DNA of 64,000 nt from Mycobacterium sp. IS-836 (GCF_001954275.1 NZ_MBEU01000066.1:21526-85525), one strand, 5' to 3'. Counted from the stretch's first letter, positions 25,773-33,711 are shown. Notes: generated by a model not told the origin, from the sequence alone. Program-made: numbers and translations.

Positions 25773-25799
25773 ATTCGGAGCCACCGACCTGGCGGACGG
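25773..25799 (-). promoter_or_regulatory. Candidate SigK promoter of the Rv0449c-sigK-rskA operon
   Basis: On the minus strand CCGTCC (25799-25794), 15 bases and CCGAAT (25778-25773). The known SigK consensus is CCATCC and CCGAAT with about 16-17 bases between. The -10 matches fully and the -35 has one mismatch, but the gap is one or two bases short. The start codon at 25765 is where transcription would begin. Autoregulation of this operon by SigK is known in M. tuberculosis. Confidence 0.55.
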
Positions 25800-25842
25800 G
25801 CTGCGGGGCGCTTACCGGTGTCTAGCCGAGGGTGAACGACCG

Positions 25843-25887
25843 CAAATCACACGATGTGCGTTATACAAATCACACGATGTGCGTTAT
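25843..25887. repeat. Tandem 22-bp direct repeat, probable TetR operators
   Basis: Two identical copies of a 22-base unit (25843-25864 and 25866-25887, one base apart, period 23). Each holds CACA-CGA-TGTG, extended to AA..CACAcgaTGTG..TT. The second copy overlaps a -10 (TATCCT at 25885-25890) set six bases before the TetR GTG. The pair therefore looks like two operator dyads about two helical turns apart, covering the promoter of the TetR-mmpS4-mmpL4 operon. That TetR itself binds is inference. Confidence 0.75.
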
Positions 25888-25890
25888 CCT
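25885..25890 (+). promoter_or_regulatory. -10 element (TATCCT) of the TetR-mmpS4-mmpL4 operon
   Basis: TATCCT with six bases before the GTG at 25897, the spacing of a leaderless mRNA. It begins inside the second copy of the tandem repeat, so a bound repressor would block RNA polymerase directly. Confidence 0.45.
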
Positions 25891-25896
25891 CAGCCG

Positions 25897-26565
25897 GTGG
25901 CGCAACTCACCTTCCAGCGCGCCCGCACCGAGGAGAACAAGCGTCAACGTGCGGCGGCCCTTGTCGAAGCCGCGCGCTCGCTGGCGGTCGAGACCGGAGT
26001 CGCCTCAGTCACTTTGACCGCCGTTGCCGGTCGCGCGGGAATCCACTACTCCGCGGTGCGGCGCTACTTCACCTCGCACAAGGAGGTGCTGCTGCACCTT
26101 GCCGCCGAAGGGTGGGCCCGCTGGTCGGGCACGGTCTGCGAGGAGCTGGGCAAGCCGGGGGCGAAATCGCCGGCGCTGGTGGCCGAGACCTTGGCCAACG
26201 CGCTCGCGGCCGACCCGCTGTTTTGTGACCTGCTGTCCAACCTGCACCTGCATCTCGAGCACGAGGTGGACATTGAGCGGGTCGTCGAGGTGAGGCGGAA
26301 CATCGCCGCCGCCGCGGTCGCGCTGGCCGATGCCATCGAGGGTGCGCTGCCCGCGCTCGGCCGCTCCGGCGCCTTCGACATGTTGATCGCCGCATACTCG
26401 TTGGCCGCGGCGTTCTGGCAGATCGCCAATCCCCCGGAGCGGCTGACCGACGCCTATGCGGAGGAGCCCGACGCCCTGCCGCCCGAGTGGAACATCGACT
26501 TCGCATCCGCCCTTACCCGAGTGCTGACGGCTACCTGCATCGGCCTCGTCTCCGAGTCGTCATGA
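25897..26565 (+). CDS. TetR family regulator (Rv0452-like)
   Basis: 222 residues from the GTG at 25897. The helix-turn-helix is ARSLAVETGVASVTLTAVAGRAGIHYSAVRRYFTSHKEVLLHLAAEGW, as I recall for Rv0452. In M. tuberculosis Rv0452 is divergent from mmpS4-mmpL4. Here it lies upstream of and in line with them, so it is probably the first gene of their operon. Two tandem dyads cover its promoter, pointing to autorepression and joint control of the transporter. Its stop overlaps the start of a small open frame (ATGA, 26562-26565). Confidence 0.92.
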   Translation: MAQLTFQRARTEENKRQRAAALVEAARSLAVETGVASVTLTAVAGRAGIHYSAVRRYFTSHKEVLLHLAAEGWARWSGTVCEELGKPGAKSPALVAETLANALAADPLFCDLLSNLHLHLEHEVDIERVVEVRRNIAAAAVALADAIEGALPALGRSGAFDMLIAAYSLAAAFWQIANPPERLTDAYAEEPDALPPEWNIDFASALTRVLTATCIGLVSESS

Positions 26566-26696
26566 ACAGCGACGCGCGGGTGCAGAAGGGCCGTCGAAGG
26601 GGGACTGAGGTGGCCTACGCGTTCAAGAGGCCGTGGGTCGTCGCTAACGTTAGGCTATTTAATGTTTCGCCCGTGAAGGACTTGAAGCGCCCATGA
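26562..26696 (+). CDS. Possible 44-residue small ORF linking tetR and mmpS4
   Basis: An ATG-started frame fills the whole gap between the TetR gene and mmpS4. It overlaps the TetR stop by ATGA (26562-26565) and the mmpS4 start by ATGA (26693-26696). The product would be basic, beginning MNSDARVQKGRRRGTEVAYA and ending SPVKDLKRP, with no signal peptide or known motif. No strong ribosome site is seen, so it would be read by coupling. It may be chance, or a coupling device that carries ribosomes to mmpS4. It is not listed in the M. tuberculosis annotation I know. Confidence 0.3.
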   Translation: MNSDARVQKGRRRGTEVAYAFKRPWVVANVRLFNVSPVKDLKRP

Positions 26697-27241
26697 CGAC
26701 GACTGAGCCAAGGACCGAGCCGCTAATGAAGCAGGGCTCCGCCGACAGCGAGGGCAACGAGGTCGCCCCACAGCGCGCCAAGAAAAAGGGTTTGCTTGGC
26801 CGCTTCTGGCTGGTGCTCACGATCGCGGCTGTGGTCGCGGTGTCGGGATTCGTCGTTTATCGATTGCACGGCGTCTTCGGCGTTCACCGCGGTTCGTTCG
26901 GTGGTGGCACCTCGGGCGAGGTCCTCGACGAGTTCAACGCCAAGACGATCACGCTCCAGGTCTGGGGCCCACCGGGCAGCACGGCCACCATCAACTACCT
27001 CGACGAAAACTCCCACCCGCAGCAGGCCCTCAACGTGCCCTTGCCCTGGAGCAAAGTATTGAGTTCAACCAAGCCCGGCATTCCGGCAAACCTGGTGGCG
27101 CAAGGCGACGGCAGTTGGATCGCCTGCCAGTTCGTGGTGAACAAGCACGACGGGAGCGGTGACGTCATCAAGACTCCGAACCGCTCAAATCCCAACCAAA
27201 CCGTGAACGCCTTCGTCTACTGCCTGGACAAGTCCGCATGA
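26693..27241 (+). CDS. mmpS4: MmpS4-type membrane protein, partner of MmpL4
   Basis: 182 residues. A short cytoplasmic N-terminus rich in Lys, one membrane helix (about residues 34-58, RFWLVLTIAAVVAVSGFVVYRL), then a periplasmic beta domain with ITLQVWGPPGSTATINYLDEN and a conserved Cys pair (WIACQF, VYCLDK). MmpS4 works with MmpL4 in export of siderophores (mycobactin/carboxymycobactin) in M. tuberculosis. The N-terminus is longer than that of many MmpS proteins. The stop overlaps the mmpL4 start as ATGA. Paralogue identity (MmpS4 rather than MmpS5) is judged from position and partner. Confidence 0.9.
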   Translation: MTTTEPRTEPLMKQGSADSEGNEVAPQRAKKKGLLGRFWLVLTIAAVVAVSGFVVYRLHGVFGVHRGSFGGGTSGEVLDEFNAKTITLQVWGPPGSTATINYLDENSHPQQALNVPLPWSKVLSSTKPGIPANLVAQGDGSWIACQFVVNKHDGSGDVIKTPNRSNPNQTVNAFVYCLDKSA

Positions 27242-30162
27242 GCGAGCCAGCCGAGGCTCCGCCGCGCGTCGACCAGCCGCTGATCCCGCCGTTCCTGCCG
27301 CGGATGATCCACCGGCTGGCCCTGCCGATCGTCCTGGTGTGGTTGGGCATCGTGTTCATCACCAACACCGTGGCCCCGCAGCTGGAGGTCGTCGCAAAAA
27401 CCCACTCGGTGTCGATGAGTCCGACGGACGCGGCGTCCTTTCAGTCGATGATGAAGGTCGGATCGACGTTCAAGGAGTTCAACTCCGATAACTCGGCGAT
27501 GATCTTGCTGGAGGGCGACAAGCCACTCGGGGCCGAAGCGCACCGCTACTACGACGAGATCGTCAGGCGCGTCGAGCAAGACAAGAAGCACGTTCAGCAC
27601 GTCCAGGATTTCTGGAGCGATCCGCTGACGGCGGCGGGTTCCCAGAGCCACGATCAAAAGGCCGCGTACGTCCAGGTCTACCTGGCCGGCAACATGGGCG
27701 GCGGGGAGGCGACCGAGTCTGCCTTAGCCGTCCGCAAGATCGTGGACTCGGTGCCCGCGCCGCCGGGCATCAAGGCCTACGTCACCGGGGCGGGTCCGCT
27801 GTTCGCCGATCAGTCCCACGCGGGTGAGAAGGGCGTCGCGAAGGTCACGCTCGTCACCTTCGCAGTGATTGTGGTGATGCTGCTGTTCGTCTACCGCTCG
27901 GTCGTCACCATGCTGATCATGCTGGCGATGGTGTTCATCGAGCTGGCGGCGGCCCGCGGTGTCGTCGCGACGCTCGGTAACTACGGCGTCATGGGGCTGT
28001 CCACCTTCGCCAACAACATGCTGGTGCTGATGGCGATCGCCGCCGGGACGGATTACGCGATCTTCGTGGTCGGGCGCTATCACGAAGCGCGCGGTTTGGG
28101 CGAGTCGCGCGAACAAGCGTTCTACACCATGTTCCACAGCACCGCGCACGTCGTGCTCGGGTCGGGATTGACCATCGCCGGCGCGATGTACTGCCTGAGC
28201 TTCTGCCGGCTGCCGTACTTCCAGTCGCTGGGGGTGCCGTGTGCGGTCGGCATGCTGGTCGCGGTGCTCGCGGCTTTGACGCTGGCTCCGGCGATCCTGA
28301 CGGTGGCGTCATTCTTCAAGCTGCTGGATCCGAAGCGAAAGCTGCAGACTCGGGGCTGGCGTCGTATCGGCACGGCGGTCGTCCGGTGGCCCGCACCGGT
28401 TCTCGCGGTGACGATTGGGATCGCATTGGTTGGTCTGCTCGCCCTGCCCGGTTACAAGACCGACTACGACAATCGCCACTTCCTGCCGGCGGACACCCCG
28501 GCCAATGTCGGTTATGCCGCCGCGGATCGGCACTTCGACCAGGCTCGGCTCAATCCTGAGCTGTTGATGATCCAGACCGATCACGACCTGCGTAACCCGG
28601 CCGACTTCATCGTCCTGGACAAGGTCGCCAAGGCGGTCTTCCACATCCCCGGTATCGGCCGGGTGCAGACCATCACCCGGCCGTTGGGCACGCCGCTCGA
28701 CCACAGCACCCTCGGTTTTCAGATGGGCGCACAAGCCGCAGGGCGGCTCCAGACCCAGCACTATCAGGAACAGCAGGCGGCAAACCTGCTCAAGCAGGCG
28801 GACGAGCTGCGCAGGACGATGGCAACGCTGCGTGAGCAGATGCAGGTCACCCAGGATCTGAGCAACACCACACACGAAACCACCAGGCTCACCAAAGAAA
28901 CGGTGAAGATCACCGAGGCGTTGCGCGACGACATCGCCAACTTCGACGACTTCTTCCGCCCGATCCGCAGCTTCTTCTACTGGGAGAAGCATTGCTACGA
29001 CATCCCGGCCTGCTGGGCACTCCGGTCGGTCTTCAACGCGCTCGACGGCATCGACCAGGTGGCTGAGAACATCGTGGAGCTCAGCGCGAACCTGGACAAG
29101 CTGGATCAGATTCAGCCGAAGCTGGTGGCGCTGATCCCGCCGCAGATCGAGAGTCAGCAGCGCAACCTCGACACCGTCATGTCGAACTACGCGATCACAA
29201 ACGGTCTCAACGACCAGGCGAAGGCGCAGGCCGACAACGCCACCGCGCAAGGCGATGCCTTCGACAAAGCGAAGAACGACGACACGTTCTACCTTCCGCC
29301 AGAGGCGTTCAACAGCCCGGATTTCGCGCGAGGTCTCAAACAGTTCATCTCGCCGGATGGGCGCGCCGTCCGGCTGATCATCTCCCATGAAGGCGACCCG
29401 GCGAGTCCCGAAGGCATCCGCCACATCGAACCGATCAAGCAGGCGGTGCACGAGGCGATCAAGGGCACGCCCTGGGAGGGCGCCAAGGTCTACCTCGGCG
29501 GTACCGCCGCGACGTACAAGGACATGCACGACGGCTCCAACATCGACCTGCTGATCGCCGGAATTGCCGCCGCCACACTGATTTTCATCATCATGCTGGT
29601 GATCACCCGAAGCGTCGTGGCGGCCTTTGTGATCGTCGGTACGGTGTTGCTGTCCCTAGGCGCCTCATTCGGACTCTCCGTCCTGCTGTGGCAGTACATC
29701 CTGGGCATGAAGTTGCACTGGATGGTCCTGGCGATGGCGATCATCCTGCTGCTGGCGGTCGGCTCCGACTACAACCTGCTGCTGATATCGCGGTTCAAGG
29801 AGGAAATCCACGCCGGGCTGAAGACAGGGACGATCCGCGCGATGGCCGGTTCGGGCTCGGTGGTGACCTCCGCCGGTCTGGTGTTCGCCGCGACCATGGC
29901 CACGTTCATGTTCAGCCCGCTGCTGGTGATGGCCCAGGTGGGTACGACGATCGCGCTGGGTCTATTGTTCGACACCTTGATCGTGCGGTCGTTCATGACA
30001 CCGTCGCTGGCCACCCTGCTCGGGCGCTGGTTCTGGTGGCCGCAGCACGTGCGACCCCGGCCGGCCAGCACCATGCTGCGGCCATACGGACCGCGTCCCG
30101 CCGTGCGCGAGTTGATCGACGTCGATGAGCCCCCGGCGGGCGGATTGGTACAAGCGCGCTGA
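27238..30162 (+). CDS. mmpL4: MmpL4-type RND transporter
   Basis: 974 residues. One helix near residues 24-45, a periplasmic domain, then helices 2-6 with the proton-relay motif GTDYAIFVVGRYHEAR (about 270). A second half follows, with GSDYNLLLISRFKEE at about 842, the second Asp-Tyr pair of MmpL pumps. A long periplasmic insert rich in helices (about residues 505-650, HYQEQQAANLLKQADELRR onward, with a Cys pair in HCYDIPACW) fits the coiled-coil extension of MmpL4/MmpL5-type pumps. Siderophore export is the known role of MmpL4. The operon order TetR-MmpS-MmpL suggests repressor-controlled expression. Confidence 0.95.
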   Translation: MSEPAEAPPRVDQPLIPPFLPRMIHRLALPIVLVWLGIVFITNTVAPQLEVVAKTHSVSMSPTDAASFQSMMKVGSTFKEFNSDNSAMILLEGDKPLGAEAHRYYDEIVRRVEQDKKHVQHVQDFWSDPLTAAGSQSHDQKAAYVQVYLAGNMGGGEATESALAVRKIVDSVPAPPGIKAYVTGAGPLFADQSHAGEKGVAKVTLVTFAVIVVMLLFVYRSVVTMLIMLAMVFIELAAARGVVATLGNYGVMGLSTFANNMLVLMAIAAGTDYAIFVVGRYHEARGLGESREQAFYTMFHSTAHVVLGSGLTIAGAMYCLSFCRLPYFQSLGVPCAVGMLVAVLAALTLAPAILTVASFFKLLDPKRKLQTRGWRRIGTAVVRWPAPVLAVTIGIALVGLLALPGYKTDYDNRHFLPADTPANVGYAAADRHFDQARLNPELLMIQTDHDLRNPADFIVLDKVAKAVFHIPGIGRVQTITRPLGTPLDHSTLGFQMGAQAAGRLQTQHYQEQQAANLLKQADELRRTMATLREQMQVTQDLSNTTHETTRLTKETVKITEALRDDIANFDDFFRPIRSFFYWEKHCYDIPACWALRSVFNALDGIDQVAENIVELSANLDKLDQIQPKLVALIPPQIESQQRNLDTVMSNYAITNGLNDQAKAQADNATAQGDAFDKAKNDDTFYLPPEAFNSPDFARGLKQFISPDGRAVRLIISHEGDPASPEGIRHIEPIKQAVHEAIKGTPWEGAKVYLGGTAATYKDMHDGSNIDLLIAGIAAATLIFIIMLVITRSVVAAFVIVGTVLLSLGASFGLSVLLWQYILGMKLHWMVLAMAIILLLAVGSDYNLLLISRFKEEIHAGLKTGTIRAMAGSGSVVTSAGLVFAATMATFMFSPLLVMAQVGTTIALGLLFDTLIVRSFMTPSLATLLGRWFWWPQHVRPRPASTMLRPYGPRPAVRELIDVDEPPAGGLVQAR

Positions 30163-30164
30163 TC

Positions 30165-31007
30165 TTACGTCGGTGTGCGCCGAAAGGCGTTGAGCATACG
30201 GTGTTTGAACGCTTCGTCGAAAACCCGGTAGGTATCGCGCAGCCGATTTCCCGGCCAGTCGTCCGAGATGAAGTGCGTCGGCAGTAGCGGGTCGAGTTGC
30301 AGGTGCCGGACGACGGCGATCGACAACGCGAATTGGAAGCGGAAGCTGGCGCTGGTGTCGTCATGGTTTAGCGCGGGGCCGTCGAGTTCGGCCCGCATGG
30401 CGCCGGCCAACCGCTTCGCCTCACTGGCCCAATCATCAAGGGAAAACAGCGATCTCACGGTGTCGTCAGCGATCGTCGAGGCGGCCTTGTGGAAATGGAC
30501 GCATTGGCGGTCCAGGACGCTGCGCATGGTCGGGAGTCGTTGCGGGTCAAGGTTATCCGGGCGCATCCACACGCCCTCGCGAAGTTCGGCCAAGTGCAGC
30601 GCGGTGGCGGCCTTACGCAGCTCGAGCCGCTCGGACGGCGGCCGGCGCTCGGCCGAGACGACGGCCAGTTCCCACGTTCCATCCCAGCCGCGGGTGGCCA
30701 CGTCCGGGATGCGCGAGGCGTCGTCGACGCGTTCGCGTCGTTCCAGCAAGTGTCCCGCCAGGGCGTAGGTCCCGTCGTCGCTGGTGAGTTCCCCGCTGGA
30801 GACCATGCGCCACAGGCACGTGCGCGCGGCGCCCCCGCTGATGCCGAACAGTGAGGCCACCGCGACGAGCTCGGCGGCGGTGAGCCGAGGTTGGTCGGCC
30901 CCCAGTAACGCGCTCGCGAGTACCGAGCGCGCGCTGAGCGCCCGGTCTCCGACTACCGCGGCGACCTCGGAACGGTTATCACGAAACGATTGACGCGTGA
31001 CGGGCAC
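30165..31007 (-). CDS. PaaX-family transcriptional regulator
   Basis: 280 residues. SVLASALLGADQPRLTAAELVAVASLFGISGGAARTCLWRMVSSGELTSDDGTYALAGHLLERRERVDD is a typical PaaX-type winged helix, and the C-terminal part (SEAKRLAGAMRAELDG onward) matches the PaaX C-domain. PaaX represses phenylacetate degradation in other bacteria; no paa genes are here. The GTG at 31007 is only 20 bases from the divergent Rieske oxygenase start, so that oxygenase is the likely target. It ends two bases after mmpL4, tail to tail. I do not recall it in M. tuberculosis. Confidence 0.85.
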   Translation of the reverse strand: MPVTRQSFRDNRSEVAAVVGDRALSARSVLASALLGADQPRLTAAELVAVASLFGISGGAARTCLWRMVSSGELTSDDGTYALAGHLLERRERVDDASRIPDVATRGWDGTWELAVVSAERRPPSERLELRKAATALHLAELREGVWMRPDNLDPQRLPTMRSVLDRQCVHFHKAASTIADDTVRSLFSLDDWASEAKRLAGAMRAELDGPALNHDDTSASFRFQFALSIAVVRHLQLDPLLPTHFISDDWPGNRLRDTYRVFDEAFKHRMLNAFRRTPT

Positions 31008-31026
31008 AGTGTGATACTTCCAGACT

Positions 31027-32205
31027 ATGAGCACTCCGACAAGATCTCCGGTAGCCCCGGACGTGGAGATCGTCCGGCGGATCCTTTCCCATATCGACGC
31101 GGGAACCACCGACGAGGGCGAGGTGTGGCGCGAGCCGGTCCGCAACTACGTGGATCCAAGCCGATTCGCCGAGGAGATGCGGGTGCTGCGCGCCTACCCG
31201 AGTGTGTACCTGCCCTCGGCGGCCATCCCCAACGTCGGCGACCACGCCGAACGCACCACCTTTGGGGTGCCACTGTTCGCCGTGCGCGGCCGCGACGGCC
31301 GGTCCCGGGTGTTCCGCAACGCATGCCGGCACCGGGGGCTGGCCCTCGTCGAGGGTCGGGGCTGCTCGCACGCGCTGGTGTGTCGCTACCACGGCTGGAC
31401 GTATCGGCTGGACGGCTCGCTGTCACACGTTCCGCACGACGAGGCGTTCCCCGATCTGGACATGTCGGCCCGCGGCCTGGTCGAGGTGGAAAGCCGCGAG
31501 GTGGACGGCCTGATCGTCATCGACGCCCTCGATCCACCGGCAACCGACTCGGGGCGACAGCGTGCCGACGATGCCATGGCGGCCCTGTCCGACGGCAGCC
31601 CCTGGCGCGACAAGCTGCTGCCGGCCGAGAGGCTGGTGTTGGTGAACGCCACTGCGCGGCAGATGAATTGGAAAGTCCTCGTCGAACAGTTTCTGGAGGG
31701 CTATCACATCCGCTCGACGCACAAGGACACGTTTTTCCCGCTCCAGTACGACGATCTCACCGTCGTCGAATCGTTCGGCCCCAATACTCGAATCACGTTC
31801 CCGTACCGCAACATTGAGCGACTTCGCGATCGTCCCGAATCGGCGTGGAACATCGATGCCCGGGTGACCTACGTGTATCACCTGTTCCCCAATGTGATGA
31901 TTGCGACGTTCCCCGACCAGACGATATTGATCGTGATCGACCCGGTGGACGTCGCGAACTCCGTCGTCTCCCTCTACGCGATGGTCACGCCCGCGGTTGC
32001 CCAGAAGCTGTGGAACGCGGGCGACGCCGAGCCGCGGGCGCGCAGTCTGCTCGATGCCGGTGCCTTAGAGGACAACGAGATGTCCGAAGGCGTGCAGCGC
32101 GGTCTGCACGCCGGGGCGAACACCTTCCTGGAGTTCGGGCGCCACGAAAGCGCGATCGGTCGCTTTCACGCGACTCTGGATGCGCGGCTGGCGCGCGTCG
32201 GCTAG
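31027..32205 (+). CDS. Rieske [2Fe-2S] oxygenase, large (alpha) subunit
   Basis: 392 residues. The Rieske cluster ligands are Cys100-x-His102 (ACRHRG) and Cys119-x2-His122 (CRYHGW). The mononuclear iron site is seen as EGYHIRSTH (His227 and His232), with an acidic ligand probably in FLEFGRHE. These enzymes hydroxylate or demethylate aromatic, sterol or quaternary-ammonium compounds using electrons from a reductase, which is not encoded nearby. The neighbour on the other strand is a PaaX-type repressor 20 bases away. Substrate unknown. Confidence 0.92.
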   Translation: MSTPTRSPVAPDVEIVRRILSHIDAGTTDEGEVWREPVRNYVDPSRFAEEMRVLRAYPSVYLPSAAIPNVGDHAERTTFGVPLFAVRGRDGRSRVFRNACRHRGLALVEGRGCSHALVCRYHGWTYRLDGSLSHVPHDEAFPDLDMSARGLVEVESREVDGLIVIDALDPPATDSGRQRADDAMAALSDGSPWRDKLLPAERLVLVNATARQMNWKVLVEQFLEGYHIRSTHKDTFFPLQYDDLTVVESFGPNTRITFPYRNIERLRDRPESAWNIDARVTYVYHLFPNVMIATFPDQTILIVIDPVDVANSVVSLYAMVTPAVAQKLWNAGDAEPRARSLLDAGALEDNEMSEGVQRGLHAGANTFLEFGRHESAIGRFHATLDARLARVG

Positions 32206-32226
32206 CTGCGAGCGCTGACCCGAGTA

Positions 32227-32679
32227 CTAGGCCCAGTTCCAGACCGACATGTCGCCGGGCGGGTACTGGTTGCAGATGTCGGTGGCCTTGGCCACGACAC
32301 CCTTGTTGTTGAAGAAGATCTTCATGTGGTTGGGCCAGGCCACCCACAGCGGATCGGAGACGGGCGCATAGAAGTTTTCGGAGTAATTCCTGCGGTCCTC
32401 CGGCGACAGCGAGTAGAACCAGTGCGCCTTGTCGATGGTCGCCTGCTGGACGTTCGGGTGGTTGTTGAAGTCGATCATGTACCGCTGGTAGTACACCGGG
32501 CTGGTGTCCCTGGACGCCGCGAGGATCTGCTCGGCGTCGCAGGTGGTGTTGATCATCCGGCGCGGGATGGGGAAATCTTCGGTGGAATCGGCCGCCGCGG
32601 TGGTCGGGACCGTCGCAGCGGCGAAGCCCAGGGCGAGGAACATGGCGCCTGCACGCAGGCTGGTGCTGAGCCGAGACAT
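32227..32679 (-). CDS. Secreted DUF5078 protein (Rv0455c-like), siderophore-export factor
   Basis: 150 residues. Signal peptide MSRLSTSLRAGAMFLALGFAAATVPTTAAA, cut near AAA-DST; the mature part has two Cys (NTTCDAEQ and DICNQYP) that can form a disulfide, and ends PPGDMSVWNWA. It matches Rv0455c closely as I remember it. Rv0455c is a periplasmic protein required for siderophore release in M. tuberculosis, working alongside MmpS4/L4, which lie 2 kb away here. TACCGT at 32692-32687 on the minus strand lies seven bases before the ATG, so the mRNA may be leaderless. Confidence 0.9.
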   Translation of the reverse strand: MSRLSTSLRAGAMFLALGFAAATVPTTAAADSTEDFPIPRRMINTTCDAEQILAASRDTSPVYYQRYMIDFNNHPNVQQATIDKAHWFYSLSPEDRRNYSENFYAPVSDPLWVAWPNHMKIFFNNKGVVAKATDICNQYPPGDMSVWNWA

Positions 32680-32744
32680 AGTGGCTACGGTAGCACTTCC
32701 CGGGTGGCGAAGGACAGGCGGTAGCGAATTCGTAACCTATCTTA

Positions 32745-33659
32745 CTAAGTACCGCTATCAGGGACGATGACGTGTGAGGGGTCCGGGCGGAGCTCCGGCG
32801 GGGCCTGGCTGTAGTCGCCGAACGGGCCGTCGCGGCGCTCGACCGCGGCGCGCACACCTTGGGTTTCGGCGGTCCTGATGAAGTCGAGGGCGTCGGGGGT
32901 ATTGCGCATCAGGCCGTCGAGAATGCCGCCCAGCACCTGGGTCGACGCCAGGCCCATGTTCTCGTAGGCCTGGTTGACGATCAGCTTCTGCGCCCGCAGT
33001 TGGGACAGCGGGATGCGGGCCAGCTCGGCGGCGATCTCGGCCACGCGAGCCTCGAGTCGCTCGAACGGCACCGCCTCGTTGATCAGTTCGACCTCGGCGG
33101 CCTGGACTCCGGAAAGGGGCCGGCCCGTCAACGAGTGCCATTTGACCTTGGCCAGGCTCAGCCGATACAGCCACATGCCGGTCAGGTAGGCCCCCCACAT
33201 GCGGCTGTACGGGGTGCCGATCACCGCGTCCTCGCTGGCGATCACGATGTCGGCGCACAGCGCATAGTCGCTGGCCCCGCCCACACACCAGCCGTGTACT
33301 TGCGCGATGACCGGCTTGGACGCCCGCCAGATGGCCATGAATTTCTGAGTCGGCCCGGTCTCGCGGGCGCTGACCATCGCGAAATCCTTACCCGGGTCCC
33401 ACTTGCCGTCGGTCATCATGGCTTCGCCCCAATGCTGGAAGCCGCCGCCGAAGTCGTAGCCGCCGGAGAATGCGCGGCCCGCGCCGCGCAGCACGATGAC
33501 CTTGACCCCCGGGTCGCGCTCGGCCCGGCCGATGGCGGCCTCGATCTCGTCGGGCATGGGCGGCACGATCGTGTTGAGGTGCTCGGGGCGGTTCAGCGTG
33601 ATGGTGGCGACCGGCCCGCCCGTCGTGTACAGCAGCGTCTCGAAGTCTGGTGTCGACAT
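32745..33659 (-). CDS. echA2: Enoyl-CoA hydratase family protein EchA2
   Basis: 304 residues, as for Rv0456c. The crotonase opening FETLLYTTGGPVATITLNRPEHLNTIVPPM and the oxyanion segments GRAFSGGYDFGGGF and VHGWCVGGASDYALCADIVIA are present. The insertion HWGEAMMTDGKWDPGKDF is typical of the EchA2 group. The usual Glu pair of the hydratase site is not clear (VIGTPYSRMWGAYLTG), so the CoA substrate is uncertain. It follows the Rv0455c-like gene as in M. tuberculosis, where Rv0455c and Rv0456c are also neighbours. Confidence 0.93.
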   Translation of the reverse strand: MSTPDFETLLYTTGGPVATITLNRPEHLNTIVPPMPDEIEAAIGRAERDPGVKVIVLRGAGRAFSGGYDFGGGFQHWGEAMMTDGKWDPGKDFAMVSARETGPTQKFMAIWRASKPVIAQVHGWCVGGASDYALCADIVIASEDAVIGTPYSRMWGAYLTGMWLYRLSLAKVKWHSLTGRPLSGVQAAEVELINEAVPFERLEARVAEIAAELARIPLSQLRAQKLIVNQAYENMGLASTQVLGGILDGLMRNTPDALDFIRTAETQGVRAAVERRDGPFGDYSQAPPELRPDPSHVIVPDSGT

Positions 33660-33711
33660 GGCTCAAGCGAAGCCGCTTGATGGTGATGTGTCTAGCGGTC
33701 AGAACACTGCT

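Noticed and set aside
26645..26663. Possible IdeR iron box before mmpS4 (core TTAGGCTA)
   Set aside because: Only 12 of 19 bases agree with TTAGGTTAGGCTAACCTAA, and the right arm is poor. Iron control is plausible for this operon but the site is too weak to list as a feature.
28309..29529. 400-codon open frame antisense to mmpL4
   Set aside because: Same GC effect; the composition is His/Arg/Val rich without motifs, and there is no start signal.
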